Positions 44,822 to 53,228 of a DNA stretch of 64,000 bases are shown here, piece by piece. A program made the position numbers and the translations under genes. The notes under the pieces were generated by a model. The model saw only the letters and a program-made list of their open reading frames with translations, was not told where the DNA came from and did not search any database. This DNA comes from Methylobacterium sp. (GTDB lineage: Bacteria > Pseudomonadota > Alphaproteobacteria > Rhizobiales > Beijerinckiaceae). The stretch's first letter is position 1. Each line of letters opens with the position of its first letter. The stretch covers positions 142,276-206,275 of the forward strand of contig PERO01000018.1 in NCBI GenBank assembly GCA_002928875.1, written 5' to 3'.

Positions 44822-45648
44822 GCGCACGAACGGCTTCGGAGCACAGGATGACGACCCAACGACAGGACGGGCGCTTGTCCGCCCCGCCGCGTAAAGGGCG
44901 GCGCCCGTCTTTCTTCACGCCCATGCGGTTCGCGGCCGGTGGCGCGACACTCGGCGGGCTCGCCATCATCCTCAATGCGGTGATGTTCCAGACCGAGCGG
45001 CATCCGGAACCGCTGTTCCGCCCGGTGGCGAAGGCCGATATTCCGACGCCGCCGCAGCGCCAGGATGTGGCGAAGGCCGTCTTCGATACGCGTCCGCTCG
45101 CCGGGGCCAGGCCCGCGAGCGTCACGCCATCCGCACCGGGCCAGACGCCGCCGGTCGCCGTTCCCGCCGCTCGCACCGGCGAGAAGCCGAAACCGGCCGA
45201 GACAACCGACGCGCTGAACCTCGAGATCCAGATCGAGCTTGCCAAGCGCGGCTTCTTCAAGGGCGATCCCGACGGCAAGGCCGGCCCGCGCATGACGCAG
45301 GCGATCCGCGATTTCCAGTTCGCCCAGCGCGTCGCCGTGGACGGGCGCCCCAGCGAGGCGCTGCTGCGCGACATCCTCGCGACGAAGACGACGATGAAGG
45401 ACGAGCTGCTCGACCTCGTGAAGCGCGCGGCCGGCGATGAAACCTCGCCCCGCACGGTGCGCGACATCCAGCGCGCGCTGAACAAGGCGGGCTATGGCCC
45501 CCTGGCGGAAGACGGCCAGTGGGGCCCGACGACGCGCGCGGCGCTCACGCGCTTCGAACAGGACAATCGCCTGCCGGCCAAGGGCGAGCCGCGCGGTTCC
45601 AGCCTGCGCACGCTCGCCTCGGTGACCGGTGTGCCGATCGCGCAGTGA
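44818..45648 (+). CDS. Membrane-anchored protein with two peptidoglycan-binding domains
   Basis: A protein of 276 residues starting at ATG 44818, overlapping the kinase-like gene stop (ATGA). A single N-terminal transmembrane helix (about 38-56) is followed by a Pro/Ala-rich periplasmic linker and two PG_binding_1 repeats: EIQIELAKRGFFKGDPDGKAG (about 145-200; given here in part) and IQRALNKAGYGPLAEDGQWG (about 220-275). It would hold something to the cell wall. The kinase-like and DUF1491 genes overlap it on both sides. Confidence 0.88.
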   Translation: MSARTASEHRMTTQRQDGRLSAPPRKGRRPSFFTPMRFAAGGATLGGLAIILNAVMFQTERHPEPLFRPVAKADIPTPPQRQDVAKAVFDTRPLAGARPASVTPSAPGQTPPVAVPAARTGEKPKPAETTDALNLEIQIELAKRGFFKGDPDGKAGPRMTQAIRDFQFAQRVAVDGRPSEALLRDILATKTTMKDELLDLVKRAAGDETSPRTVRDIQRALNKAGYGPLAEDGQWGPTTRAALTRFEQDNRLPAKGEPRGSSLRTLASVTGVPIAQ

Positions 45649-45989
45649 TGCGGCTTTCAAGCGATTTCTTCGTCGCCGCCACCATCCGTCGCGCGGAACT
45701 CGGCGGGGCCTTCGCTGCCTTGCGCCGCCGGGGCGGGGCGCAATCCGGTGCGATCTTTGTGGTGGTGGACCGGCTCGACGGCACCTGCACGCTCTATGGC
45801 CCGGCCCCGCAGGCGCTCTATGAGGGCGGGGACAGCGAACGGGCCTTCAGCCGCTTCCACGAGGCGGAAACCGTGAGCCGCGAGGCGGTGGAAGCCCGGC
45901 TCGAGAAGGAAATGCGCTTCGACCCCGATATCTGGATCCTCGAGATCGAGGCGCGGGACGGACAGGCCTTTCTCGACCGCATCCTGTGA
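45648..45989 (+). CDS. DUF1491 family protein
   Basis: A protein of 113 residues whose ATG overlaps the previous stop by one base (TGATG). It begins with RLSSDFFVAATIRRAELGG and has GAIFVVVDRLDGTCTLYGPAP, then RFDPDIWILEIEAR, as in DUF1491. It is a small cytoplasmic protein of unknown function, conserved beside the peptidoglycan-binding gene in Hyphomicrobiales. Confidence 0.85.
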   Translation: MRLSSDFFVAATIRRAELGGAFAALRRRGGAQSGAIFVVVDRLDGTCTLYGPAPQALYEGGDSERAFSRFHEAETVSREAVEARLEKEMRFDPDIWILEIEARDGQAFLDRIL

Positions 45990-46034
45990 CCGGGCCGCAA
46001 CCTGACGTTTATCTGCTCCGAAACCGGACGCATT

Positions 46035-46049
46035 TTAGGAGAGGTTTAA
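46035..46049 (+). promoter_or_regulatory. Possible CtrA-type box
   Basis: The sequence TTAG-N7-TTAA (46035-46038 and 46046-46049) differs by one base from the CtrA consensus TTAA-N7-TTAA. It lies 86 bases before the small gene at 46135. It may be chance. Confidence 0.3.
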
Positions 46050-46134
46050 CACTTCTCGCCGAATTTGGGCGTCAGGAGATGATTCGGATCGGGTTTTCCG
46101 GTGCGGCGCATTCATCCGGCTAGGAGCATGGGTC

Positions 46135-46332
46135 ATGGGCGAAATTATTCGCTTGCGGCCCCGACAGGAAGTCCGGTCCCGCCCGAAGGCCGTTATCGAG
46201 ATCGGCGGCAAGGGTGGAAGCGGAGCGGAGATTTTCCTCTTCCTGGGCGTTCGTTACGAGCGCCATGACGGGCCAGACGCGATCGCAGCCAAAGGGCATG
46301 CGAAACGCGGCAAGAATCGCAAAAGGGCCTGA
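46135..46332 (+). CDS. Small basic hypothetical protein
   Basis: A protein of 65 residues starting at ATG 46135 after TAGGAG. It begins with EIIRLRPRQEVRSRPK and ends with a Lys/Arg-rich tail (GKNRKRA). There is no membrane segment or signal peptide. I do not recognise a family. Its basic nature would fit a nucleic-acid partner. The good ribosome site supports coding, though its small size leaves doubt. Confidence 0.5.
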   Translation: MGEIIRLRPRQEVRSRPKAVIEIGGKGGSGAEIFLFLGVRYERHDGPDAIAAKGHAKRGKNRKRA

Positions 46333-46377
46333 CGCGGCGTTCGCGGCGGGACAACATCAATTGAACGGAGACCGGCG

Positions 46378-47256
46378 ATGGCGCGTCCTTTCGCTGGCCG
46401 TGACAAGTTCCGCGTTTTTTACCACGGCACATGCATCATCTTCGCCGGGGCTTTGGGCCTCGCGCTCGCCGGTTGCTATCAGACAACAGGGGATTTCGGT
46501 CGCCCGCAGCCGGGCGTCTGGGAGAATTCCATCCTGCCCGCGGCTGGCTATATCTCCGCCACCGCGCGCGGCGAGCCCATATCGTTGTATGCCCTGACCG
46601 AGGACGAGAAGGAACTGCGCAACCGCGCCTGGAACTTCCTCAACCCGGAAGCGGATGCACCGATCGTCGCCCGCATCCAGGACCAGTTCACCTATTATCA
46701 GTTGCTGCCGCCGCGCGAGAGCGACATCACGCTGTTCCACCGCACCATCATGGGCGGGCCGCAACTGAGTGGCGCCGTGGGATATTCCCCCACCTTGCGG
46801 GTGCTGACGGGCGGGCAGAGCTTCGTGTCGCTCACCTCGCGCTACAACCGCGTGCGGGACGTGATCACCGCCGATCACGCGCTGATCCCGCATTTCAAGC
46901 TGGTGGCGTCGCAGGTGGTGCAGGCCGATCACGTGCGGGCGCGCAGCCTCGGCCATGTCGCGCACCTCACCGAGGAGCAGCGCGACCAAGCGATCAAGCG
47001 CATCTGCGAGAACGCGCTGATCATCGCCCGGGTGCATTGGGCGTTCCACGATCGCGCGGCGCAATACCGCTATTCGCTGGAGCATCTGCTCGTCGAGGGG
47101 CCGGAGCGCGAAGCCATTCCGGCCGAACGCACGCTGATGGCCTTCGAGGCGGATATCGGGCGCTTCCGCAAGGATACCATCTTCCCCACGGTTTGCACGG
47201 AGCCGGTGGCGCTGCCCGCCCCGCTTTCCCCGCGGCCGCTGGTGCGGAAGGGGTAA
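46378..47256 (+). CDS. Putative lipoprotein of unknown function
   Basis: A protein of 292 residues. The N-terminus has a lipobox-like LALAGC at about residue 33 after a hydrophobic segment, suggesting a lipid-modified, envelope-located protein. The rest is soluble, mainly helical, with GYISATARGEPISLYALTEDE near residue 60 and the segment SRYNRVRDVITADHALIPHF near 160 (each shown separately). I recognise no family name. It begins 45 bases after the small basic gene, so they may share a transcript. A RIME-like repeat follows 6 bases after the stop. Confidence 0.65.
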   Translation: MARPFAGRDKFRVFYHGTCIIFAGALGLALAGCYQTTGDFGRPQPGVWENSILPAAGYISATARGEPISLYALTEDEKELRNRAWNFLNPEADAPIVARIQDQFTYYQLLPPRESDITLFHRTIMGGPQLSGAVGYSPTLRVLTGGQSFVSLTSRYNRVRDVITADHALIPHFKLVASQVVQADHVRARSLGHVAHLTEEQRDQAIKRICENALIIARVHWAFHDRAAQYRYSLEHLLVEGPEREAIPAERTLMAFEADIGRFRKDTIFPTVCTEPVALPAPLSPRPLVRKG

Positions 47257-47262
47257 GGCCGG

Positions 47263-47369
47263 CTAGAGCGGTTTCCGATCTGACTGAATCAGATCGACCG
47301 CTCTATCTCTCTGTTTTGTCGCATTTTCTTGCGGCCAACCGGTATCCACTTGGCCGGAAAATGCTCTAG
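47263..47369. repeat. RIME-like 107-bp intergenic repeat, copy 2
   Basis: Begins CTAGAGCGGTTTCC and ends ATGCTCTAG. It is the inverted counterpart of the element at 17199-17305, of the same length. It lies between the convergent lipoprotein and DUF1254 genes, and its terminal CTAG gives the stop codon of the DUF1254 gene. Confidence 0.85.
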
Positions 47370-47914
47370 CCCGGCAGCGCCTCGCTGCCGCATTGCACGG
47401 CGCGCAGCACATCCTCGGCATTGGGCCGTCCGGAGGGGCGGTCCACCAGCACCTTGAGGATCGCGATCCCGGTGCGGCTTTCAGATTCGACCCGGATTTC
47501 CTCGATGGCCTCGCCGCTTTCATCGAGGTCGCCGATCCGGCGCAACTGGTCGGGTGTCGCGAGCACGACATCGAGCGCCCCGCTCGTGGCCGCGCGATCC
47601 GACACCGATGTGATGATGCCGCTCTGCTCGCGGGCGAAGACCACGGCGAGGAAGGTTTCGGAAAGACCCGTGCGCACGCGAAACGGGCCTTGCCCGAGGT
47701 CGAACCGGCAGATTCCGATCGCGACATTCGGATCGACGAAGCGCAGGGCGCGAATGCGCTCCTCGGGCACGAGGGTGATGCCCGGCCCGGTCACCTCGCG
47801 GGAAAGCGTCGAGAACACGTCGTCCGTGGTGGTGCGGGGCAGCGCGAAGAGCGCGCCGAGATGCACAAGGCCGGCGACAACCGCGGCGATGAAGACATGC
47901 AGCAGCAGGATCAT
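47366..47914 (-). CDS. DUF1254 family protein
   Basis: A protein of 182 residues. I place the start at ATG 47914, overlapping the stop of the DUF1214 gene (ATGA), not at the upstream TTG 47923. One N-terminal transmembrane helix (ILLLHVFIAAVVAGLVHLGA) is followed by a periplasmic domain beginning LPRTTTDDVFSTLS. DUF1254 and DUF1214 proteins occur as pairs in Hyphomicrobiales. Their role is unknown. The stop TAG is formed by the end of a RIME-like repeat. Confidence 0.8.
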   Translation of the reverse strand: MILLLHVFIAAVVAGLVHLGALFALPRTTTDDVFSTLSREVTGPGITLVPEERIRALRFVDPNVAIGICRFDLGQGPFRVRTGLSETFLAVVFAREQSGIITSVSDRAATSGALDVVLATPDQLRRIGDLDESGEAIEEIRVESESRTGIAILKVLVDRPSGRPNAEDVLRAVQCGSEALPG

Positions 47915-48489
47915 GCCGGACAATCCAGCCGTTCGACCCGTGGGAGAATGGTGGCATCCAGCAGGGTCGCGGTGGCGGAAAGCGGGGTTTCATAGAGCCG
48001 CAGCACCAGCACGAAGGCCCCGCCGGGGGGCGTGGGAAGCCAGTTGCCCGCCATGGGACGGGCGCCGATCTCGATCGCGAGGGGTTCGCCGGCGAAGCGC
48101 AGGATTTCCGCCGAAGTGAAGCTCGACCGGCGCAGGGGCGTCTCGATCAGCCGGCCATCCGGTGTGGTGAGCGTGAGCGTCCAGAACCGGGCGGCGGGCA
48201 GGGGCCCCGACATCCGGTAGGTGCAGCGCGCATCGAGCTTCTGGCCGGTCTCGTCGATGCCCGCGAGCAGGCTGAAACCCTCGCCGTTCGCCAGCGGCAA
48301 CTCGCCGGAAACCAGCATGCGCAGGCGCGCATACGGATCGATCAGTTCGCTGCCGACGCGCGGCGCGAAGGTCCATGCGCCGATCTGGCGGTGGTCGAAG
48401 ACGATGCCGTCCCGCGCGACCAGCGCGGTGAGGCCCAGGCCGGCCACGAGCCCGGCGAGCACGGCGGCGATGAAGCTGATGAGACGCAT
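47911..48489 (-). CDS. DUF1214 family protein
   Basis: A protein of 192 residues with an N-terminal transmembrane helix (about 5-25) and a periplasmic domain. The family hallmarks DPYARLRMLVSGELPL near residue 52 and MAGNWLPTPPGG near 150 are visible. It lies between the PBP1A-type gene (7 bases upstream) and its DUF1254 partner (4-base overlap), so the three form an operon. The operon order suggests a cell-wall related role, which is not proven. Confidence 0.85.
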   Translation of the reverse strand: MRLISFIAAVLAGLVAGLGLTALVARDGIVFDHRQIGAWTFAPRVGSELIDPYARLRMLVSGELPLANGEGFSLLAGIDETGQKLDARCTYRMSGPLPAARFWTLTLTTPDGRLIETPLRRSSFTSAEILRFAGEPLAIEIGARPMAGNWLPTPPGGAFVLVLRLYETPLSATATLLDATILPRVERLDCPA

Positions 48490-48496
48490 GCCGATG

Positions 48497-50677
48497 TCAC
48501 GAACGGCCAGGGGTGGCGGAAGCCTGCGACAGCGGCCGATCCTGCTTCTCGACGAACTCGTCGGCGACGCTTTCGATCTCCTTCAGCAGGGCCCGGCCGG
48601 CCGGCGTGAGCCGGAGGTGGCGCGGGCCATCGCCCTTTGCGAGATCGGCCGTGCCTGCCACTTCCACGAGCTTCGGATCCCGCTGCGGCAGATCGTTGTC
48701 CTGGCCGAAAAGCGGCTTGAGGTCGGTATCGAGATGCGCAAAGGCCATCACGCGGGCGAAGGCCATCGCGGGGAGGGAGCCGCCGGTCATGTTGCGGGTC
48801 GGGCTGAAATCGTCGTTTCCGAACCAGACAACCGCGGTGAAGGTGCCGGAAAAGCCACCATACCAGGCATTGCGATATTCATCCGTGGTGCCCGTCTTGC
48901 CGCCTGTCGGCACGCCCGGCAGGAAGGCACGACGGCCCGTACCCTCGGTCGGAACCTTCGACATCATGTAGACGAGATCCTTCGCGGCCTGCGGCGGCAT
49001 GACCTGATGATGGCGGGTCTCCGGCGCGTCCGGCCTGTAGATCACCTGCCCTTGCGGATTGAGGATCTCGCGCGCGGCATAAGGCTTTGCGAGCTTCCCG
49101 CCATTCGCGAAGGTGTTGAAGCCCGCGACCATGTCGATCACCGTCGCCTCCGACGAGCCGATCGGCAGGGAGGTCATGTCGCGCAGGTCGTTCTGGAAGC
49201 CCACTGCCTTGGTGAAGGCGATGATCTTCTCGCGCCCGAGCTTGTTGTTGCCCTTGCCGATGGCCGTGGTGAGTTGCACGGGAATCGTGTTGATCGATTT
49301 CGCGAAGGCCACGGTCGCGCTCATCGAGCCGGCATAGGAGCGGCCGTAATTCGCGGGGCACCAGTTGCCCACGCAGGTCGGTCGGTCCGTGACGATCGAA
49401 TCCGGTTTCACCACGCCTTCGGTCAGCGCCGCGGCGTAGACGAAGGTCTTGAAGGAGGAGCCGGTCTGGCGCATCGCCTGCGTCGCGCGGTTGAACTGGC
49501 TCTGGCCGTAATCGCGCCCGCCGACCATGGCGCGCAAGCCGCCATCATGGTCGAGCACCACCATCGCGGCCTGCGAGACCCCGTAATTCGGGCCCTGATC
49601 GCGCAGGATCGCTTCCAGCGAGCGTTCGGCATGGCGCTGGAGATTGCGGTCGATCGGGGTACGGACGGTCAGCACGCGCTCGTTGCCGAATTTGCCGGCG
49701 CTCGCGAGTTGCTTGATCTCGTCGAAAGCGTAATCGAGCGCGTAATCCGCCACCGTGTCGGTGTTGCGCTCGATGGGCGTCGCGGGGTTGCGCAAGGCGG
49801 CCGCGACCTGTCCCGGTGTCAGGAACTTCGCTTCCACCATGTTCGAGAGCACATCGGCCGCGCGTGCGCGCGCCGCGGGCAGGTTGACGGTGGGCGAGAA
49901 GCGCGAGGGCGCCTTGAAGAGGCCCGCGATCATCGCCGCTTCGGCCAGCGTGAGATCGCGCACGTTCTTGCCGAAGTAATGCTCGGCAGCCGATTGCACG
50001 CCGAAAACGCCGTTTCCGAGATAGGCGCGATCCAGATAGAGCCGGAGGATCTCGTTCTTCGGCAGGCGTGCCTCGAGCCAGAACGAGAGGAAGGCTTCCT
50101 TGATCTTGCGATCGAGCGTGCGCTCGTTGTTGAGGAAAAGGTTCTTCGCGAGCTGCTGGGTGATGGTCGAGCCGCCCTGGACGACGCCTCCGGCGCGGGC
50201 ATTCGACATCATCGCGCGGAACAATCCGCCGATATCGATGCCGAAATGCTCGTAGAAGCGGCGATCCTCCGTGCCGAGCGCGGCCTTCACCAGATGCTCG
50301 GGCAATTGCTCGACCGCGACGGACTCGAGATGCAGGATGCCGCGCTTGCCCAGCACCTGCCCGCCGGAATCCAGGAATGTCACGGCCAATTCGGTCTGCT
50401 TCAGCCAGTTCTCCTCGTTCACCGCGCGAAAGGCGGGCTTGGCGAGGGCGGTGAGCAGAACCGCGCCGATGGTGGCATAGGTCAGCGCCTCGCAGGCGAG
50501 GGTCACCATCACGCGGCCGAACGGGGAGGGCTCCAGCCGGTCCGAGGCATGGCGGACGCGCCACAACACCTCGCCCATCCGCCGGCCGAGCTGGAACAGG
50601 CCGTGCTCCAGGGCCGCATCGAGGTCGCGCAGGCGACGCCGGAAACGCTCGCTCCAGGTGACGCGGTGAAATTCCAT
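48497..50677 (-). CDS. PBP1A-type bifunctional peptidoglycan synthase (transglycosylase/transpeptidase)
   Basis: A protein of 726 residues starting at ATG 50677. An N-terminal transmembrane helix (about 60-80) is followed by a GT51 transglycosylase domain with the catalytic Glu near 137 (EDRRFYEHFG) and later QQLAKNLFLN, and a transpeptidase domain with SxxK (TGSSFKTF, about 406), SxN (KSINTIPV), and KTG (GGKTGTTDE). It makes and cross-links peptidoglycan strands at the inner membrane. The longer frame to 50923 lacks similarity. The gene is the first of an operon with DUF1214 and DUF1254 genes, and divergent from a YcgN gene. Confidence 0.95.
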   Translation of the reverse strand: MEFHRVTWSERFRRRLRDLDAALEHGLFQLGRRMGEVLWRVRHASDRLEPSPFGRVMVTLACEALTYATIGAVLLTALAKPAFRAVNEENWLKQTELAVTFLDSGGQVLGKRGILHLESVAVEQLPEHLVKAALGTEDRRFYEHFGIDIGGLFRAMMSNARAGGVVQGGSTITQQLAKNLFLNNERTLDRKIKEAFLSFWLEARLPKNEILRLYLDRAYLGNGVFGVQSAAEHYFGKNVRDLTLAEAAMIAGLFKAPSRFSPTVNLPAARARAADVLSNMVEAKFLTPGQVAAALRNPATPIERNTDTVADYALDYAFDEIKQLASAGKFGNERVLTVRTPIDRNLQRHAERSLEAILRDQGPNYGVSQAAMVVLDHDGGLRAMVGGRDYGQSQFNRATQAMRQTGSSFKTFVYAAALTEGVVKPDSIVTDRPTCVGNWCPANYGRSYAGSMSATVAFAKSINTIPVQLTTAIGKGNNKLGREKIIAFTKAVGFQNDLRDMTSLPIGSSEATVIDMVAGFNTFANGGKLAKPYAAREILNPQGQVIYRPDAPETRHHQVMPPQAAKDLVYMMSKVPTEGTGRRAFLPGVPTGGKTGTTDEYRNAWYGGFSGTFTAVVWFGNDDFSPTRNMTGGSLPAMAFARVMAFAHLDTDLKPLFGQDNDLPQRDPKLVEVAGTADLAKGDGPRHLRLTPAGRALLKEIESVADEFVEKQDRPLSQASATPGRS

Positions 50678-50780
50678 GCGGCCGGTTTCGCGTTGAAGGT
50701 CTGTGTCTTTAGCGGTTTCGGGCCGCGAATACCAGAGCCGCCGATTGACCGCCCGCCCCGGTTCGGCGCATGCACGGGGC

Positions 50781-51281
50781 ATGAGCGACACGGAACGGCC
50801 CTTCTGGGAAACGAAGACGCTGGAGGCGATGAGCGACGCCGAATGGGAAAGCCTGTGCGATGGCTGCGGGCGCTGCTGCCTCGTGAAGCTCGAGGACGAG
50901 GAGACCGGCACCATCCATTTCACGGATGTCGGCTGCCGCCTGCTCGACGGCGACAGTTGCCGGTGCCGCGACTACCCGAACCGTTCGGCCGTGGTGCCGG
51001 ATTGCGTGAGGCTTCGGCCCGAGAACATCGCCGGTCTCGGCTGGATGCCGCCGACCTGCGCCTATCGCCTGCTGGCGGAGGGAAAGGGGTTGCCGGCCTG
51101 GCACCCGCTCGTTTCGGGCCGAGCGGAAAGCGTCGTCGATGCGGGCGTGAGCGTAAAAGGCCGGCTTTCCGGCAGCGAGGACGCGTTTTCGGTGCCCGAA
51201 CTCATCGATCGCATCCGGGTCTGGCCGGGGCGCTGGCCGAAAGCCGCGCGACAGGGCCTGCGGCGCAATCCCCGCAATTAA
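50781..51281 (+). CDS. YcgN family cysteine-cluster protein (UPF0260)
   Basis: A protein of 166 residues. The N-terminus has [26 protein letters not shown] with the CxxCGRCC-type cluster (shown in part: [11 protein letters not shown]), then DVGCRLLD ... CRCRDYPNR ... PDCVRL, all expected of the YkgJ/YcgN group, which likely binds an Fe-S or zinc site. It is cytoplasmic. Function is unknown. The start ATG 50781 is the family start; the frame extends upstream to 50703. Confidence 0.9.
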   Translation: MSDTERPFWETKTLEAMSDAEWESLCDGCGRCCLVKLEDEETGTIHFTDVGCRLLDGDSCRCRDYPNRSAVVPDCVRLRPENIAGLGWMPPTCAYRLLAEGKGLPAWHPLVSGRAESVVDAGVSVKGRLSGSEDAFSVPELIDRIRVWPGRWPKAARQGLRRNPRN

Positions 51282-51288
51282 GGTTAAT

Positions 51289-51305
51289 ATTCCTAGGATA
51301 GGAAT
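51289..51305. promoter_or_regulatory. Palindromic site in the AT-rich gap before the GTA cluster
   Basis: Perfect 7-bp arms ATTCCTA (51289-51295) and TAGGAAT (51299-51305) flank a 3-base spacer. It lies 246 bases upstream of the first GTA gene, in a locally AT-rich gap. A TTGACA hexamer at 51313-51318 is close, with no strong -10 box. This could be an operator. Confidence 0.4.
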
Positions 51306-51550
51306 TTATTCATTGACACCGTGACGGTTGTCGGGCAGTGTTTCCTCACGCTCCCGAATTGTGACCGAACGGCCCTGAGGCCTGCCGGAACGCGGAGCCC
51401 CATCGAGCCTTTTGCATGATTGTTCTCCGGCCCGTTCTCGCGACGGGGCGGCGCCTCGCGTTCTGCACGGAAATCATCCGTGTGGAGGGCGGGCTGCGCT
51501 TCGCTCCCGATCCGCAGCAGGACGGGCCTGTTCTTCGTGAGGGAAGCCGA

Positions 51551-51925
51551 ATGAACGCCAGTCATCCTTCGTTGTCCTCCATCCCCGGTGCGGTCAGGCG
51601 ACCCGGTCTCGCCCGCCGGCGCCGCATCGTCTCCCGCCTGTGGCAGACGGCGGAAAAGCAGGTGCATGAAGTGGAAAACCGCCTCGCGGCCTTGCGGGAG
51701 GACCCGCATGCGCTGGAACGCGAGGCCAAGACCCTGGCGATCATCGCGCGGACGGTGCGCGATCTCGTCGCCATCGACGAGGAGGCGGGAGGCTCCCGCG
51801 TGGCGGAGAAACGCAATGATGCCGGCATCGACCCCTCGGCGCGTGCCATCGACCAGTTCCGTCGCGAACTTGCGGAGCGCCTTGAGCAATTGCGTGTCGC
51901 GGGGGAAGGGCCCGGCGCTTCTTGA
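51551..51925 (+). CDS. GTA terminase small subunit-like (g1)
   Basis: A protein of 124 residues starting at ATG 51551 after GGGAAG. It is largely helical, with a basic stretch (RRPGLARRRRIVSRLWQTAEK) and a long Glu/Arg-rich coiled-coil-like region (EVENRLAALREDPHALER). Its location directly before the large terminase and its size fit GTA g1, the small terminase that guides packaging. Sequence similarity is weak in this gene family. The large terminase gene overlaps it by 32 bases in another frame. Confidence 0.65.
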   Translation: MNASHPSLSSIPGAVRRPGLARRRRIVSRLWQTAEKQVHEVENRLAALREDPHALEREAKTLAIIARTVRDLVAIDEEAGGSRVAEKRNDAGIDPSARAIDQFRRELAERLEQLRVAGEGPGAS

Positions 51926-53201
51926 AAGCCTGTCGCCCGCCGCGCTGCAGGCCTTCGCCACGGACTGGACCTTGTTCGCGCGGGACGACCAGTTGCCGCT
52001 CGCGCAGGCCCGCGACGGCGGGCCGTGGACGACGTGGCTGGTGCTCGGCGGGCGCGGTGCGGGGAAGACGCGCACCGGCGCGGAATGGGTGCGGGGCCTC
52101 GCGCTGGGGCTCGCGCCGTTCAGCGCCCGGCCGGTGGGGCGCATCGCCATCGTCGCCGAGACGCAGAACGACCTGCGCGAGGTGATGGTGGAGGGTGTTT
52201 CCGGCCTGCGCGCGGTGCATCCGCCGGGCGAGCGGCCGGAATGGAATGCAAGCCGGCGGCGGCTCGAATGGCCGAACGGCGCCATCGCGCAGGGTTTTTC
52301 GGCGGAAGATCCTGAAGCGCTGCGCGGACCGCAATTCGAGGCGGCCTGGTGCGATGAACTCGCGAAATGGCGCTATGCCGAGGCCGCCTTCGACATGCTG
52401 CAATTCGGCCTGCGCCTCGGCGATCAGCCCCGGCAGGTCATCACCACGACGCCGCGGCCGACGCCGTTGCTGAAACGGCTCGCGAACGACCCGCATGCCG
52501 CGGTAACGCGCGCCTCGACGAAGGCCAACGCCGCCAATCTGGCGCCGGCCTTCCTCGCGCAGGTGGTCGACCGCTATGCCGGGACGGCGTTGGGCCGACA
52601 GGAACTCGACGGGCTTTTCGTCGAGGAGAACCCGGACGCGCTTTTCCGGCGCGAGACGATCGAGCGGGGCCGCGTGATCGCCGCGCCCGATCTCGAACGG
52701 ATCGTGGTGGCGGTCGATCCGCCGGCGGGCGGAAAGCGTGGCGGGCGCTGCGGAATCGTGGTTGCCGGCCGCGCCGGCGACGGCGCGCTCTACGTGCTGG
52801 AGGATGCCTCGCTGGAGGCCGCGAAGCCGGAGGCCTGGGCGGCGCGGGCCATCGCGGCTTTTCGTGCCCATGAGGCGGACCAGCTTCTGGCCGAGATCAA
52901 CCAAGGCGGCGACATGGTCGCAAGCGTCATCGCCGCGCTGGATGACGGCGTCCCGGTCACGACCGTGCGGGCGATGCGGGGCAAGCGCCTGCGCGCCGAA
53001 CCGGTCGCGGCCTTCTATGCCCAGGGGCGCGTGCACCATGTGGGCGCCTTTCCGGCGCTCGAGGACGAGATGGCGGCCTTCGGGCCGGATGGTCTCGCCG
53101 ATGGCCGCTCGCCCGACCGGCTCGACGCGCTGGTCTGGGCGGTGACCGCGCTCGCTTCGCAAAATGATGGCGCCGCCCCGCGTGTGCGTCGGCTCGCCTG
53201 A
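51894..53201 (+). CDS. GTA/phage large terminase subunit (g2)
   Basis: A protein of 435 residues. The ATPase half has Walker A GGRGAGKTRTG near residue 51, and the nuclease half has IVVAVDPPAGG and DRLDALVWAVT near the C-terminus. The motor packages DNA into heads; the GTA type takes host DNA by headful. I chose GTG 51894 (SRGKGPALLESLSPAAL) since no ATG exists in the right place; a TTG at 51882 is an alternative. It overlaps g1 by 32 bases. Confidence 0.93.
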   Translation: MSRGKGPALLESLSPAALQAFATDWTLFARDDQLPLAQARDGGPWTTWLVLGGRGAGKTRTGAEWVRGLALGLAPFSARPVGRIAIVAETQNDLREVMVEGVSGLRAVHPPGERPEWNASRRRLEWPNGAIAQGFSAEDPEALRGPQFEAAWCDELAKWRYAEAAFDMLQFGLRLGDQPRQVITTTPRPTPLLKRLANDPHAAVTRASTKANAANLAPAFLAQVVDRYAGTALGRQELDGLFVEENPDALFRRETIERGRVIAAPDLERIVVAVDPPAGGKRGGRCGIVVAGRAGDGALYVLEDASLEAAKPEAWAARAIAAFRAHEADQLLAEINQGGDMVASVIAALDDGVPVTTVRAMRGKRLRAEPVAAFYAQGRVHHVGAFPALEDEMAAFGPDGLADGRSPDRLDALVWAVTALASQNDGAAPRVRRLA

Positions 53202-53228
53202 ACGCATTTCCTGCCTCCGGAGGCCTTC

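Noticed and set aside
48221..51301. Plus-strand frame of 1026 codons opposite the PBP1A-type gene
   Set aside because: Despite its length it is an antisense shadow: the minus strand has complete transglycosylase and transpeptidase motifs.
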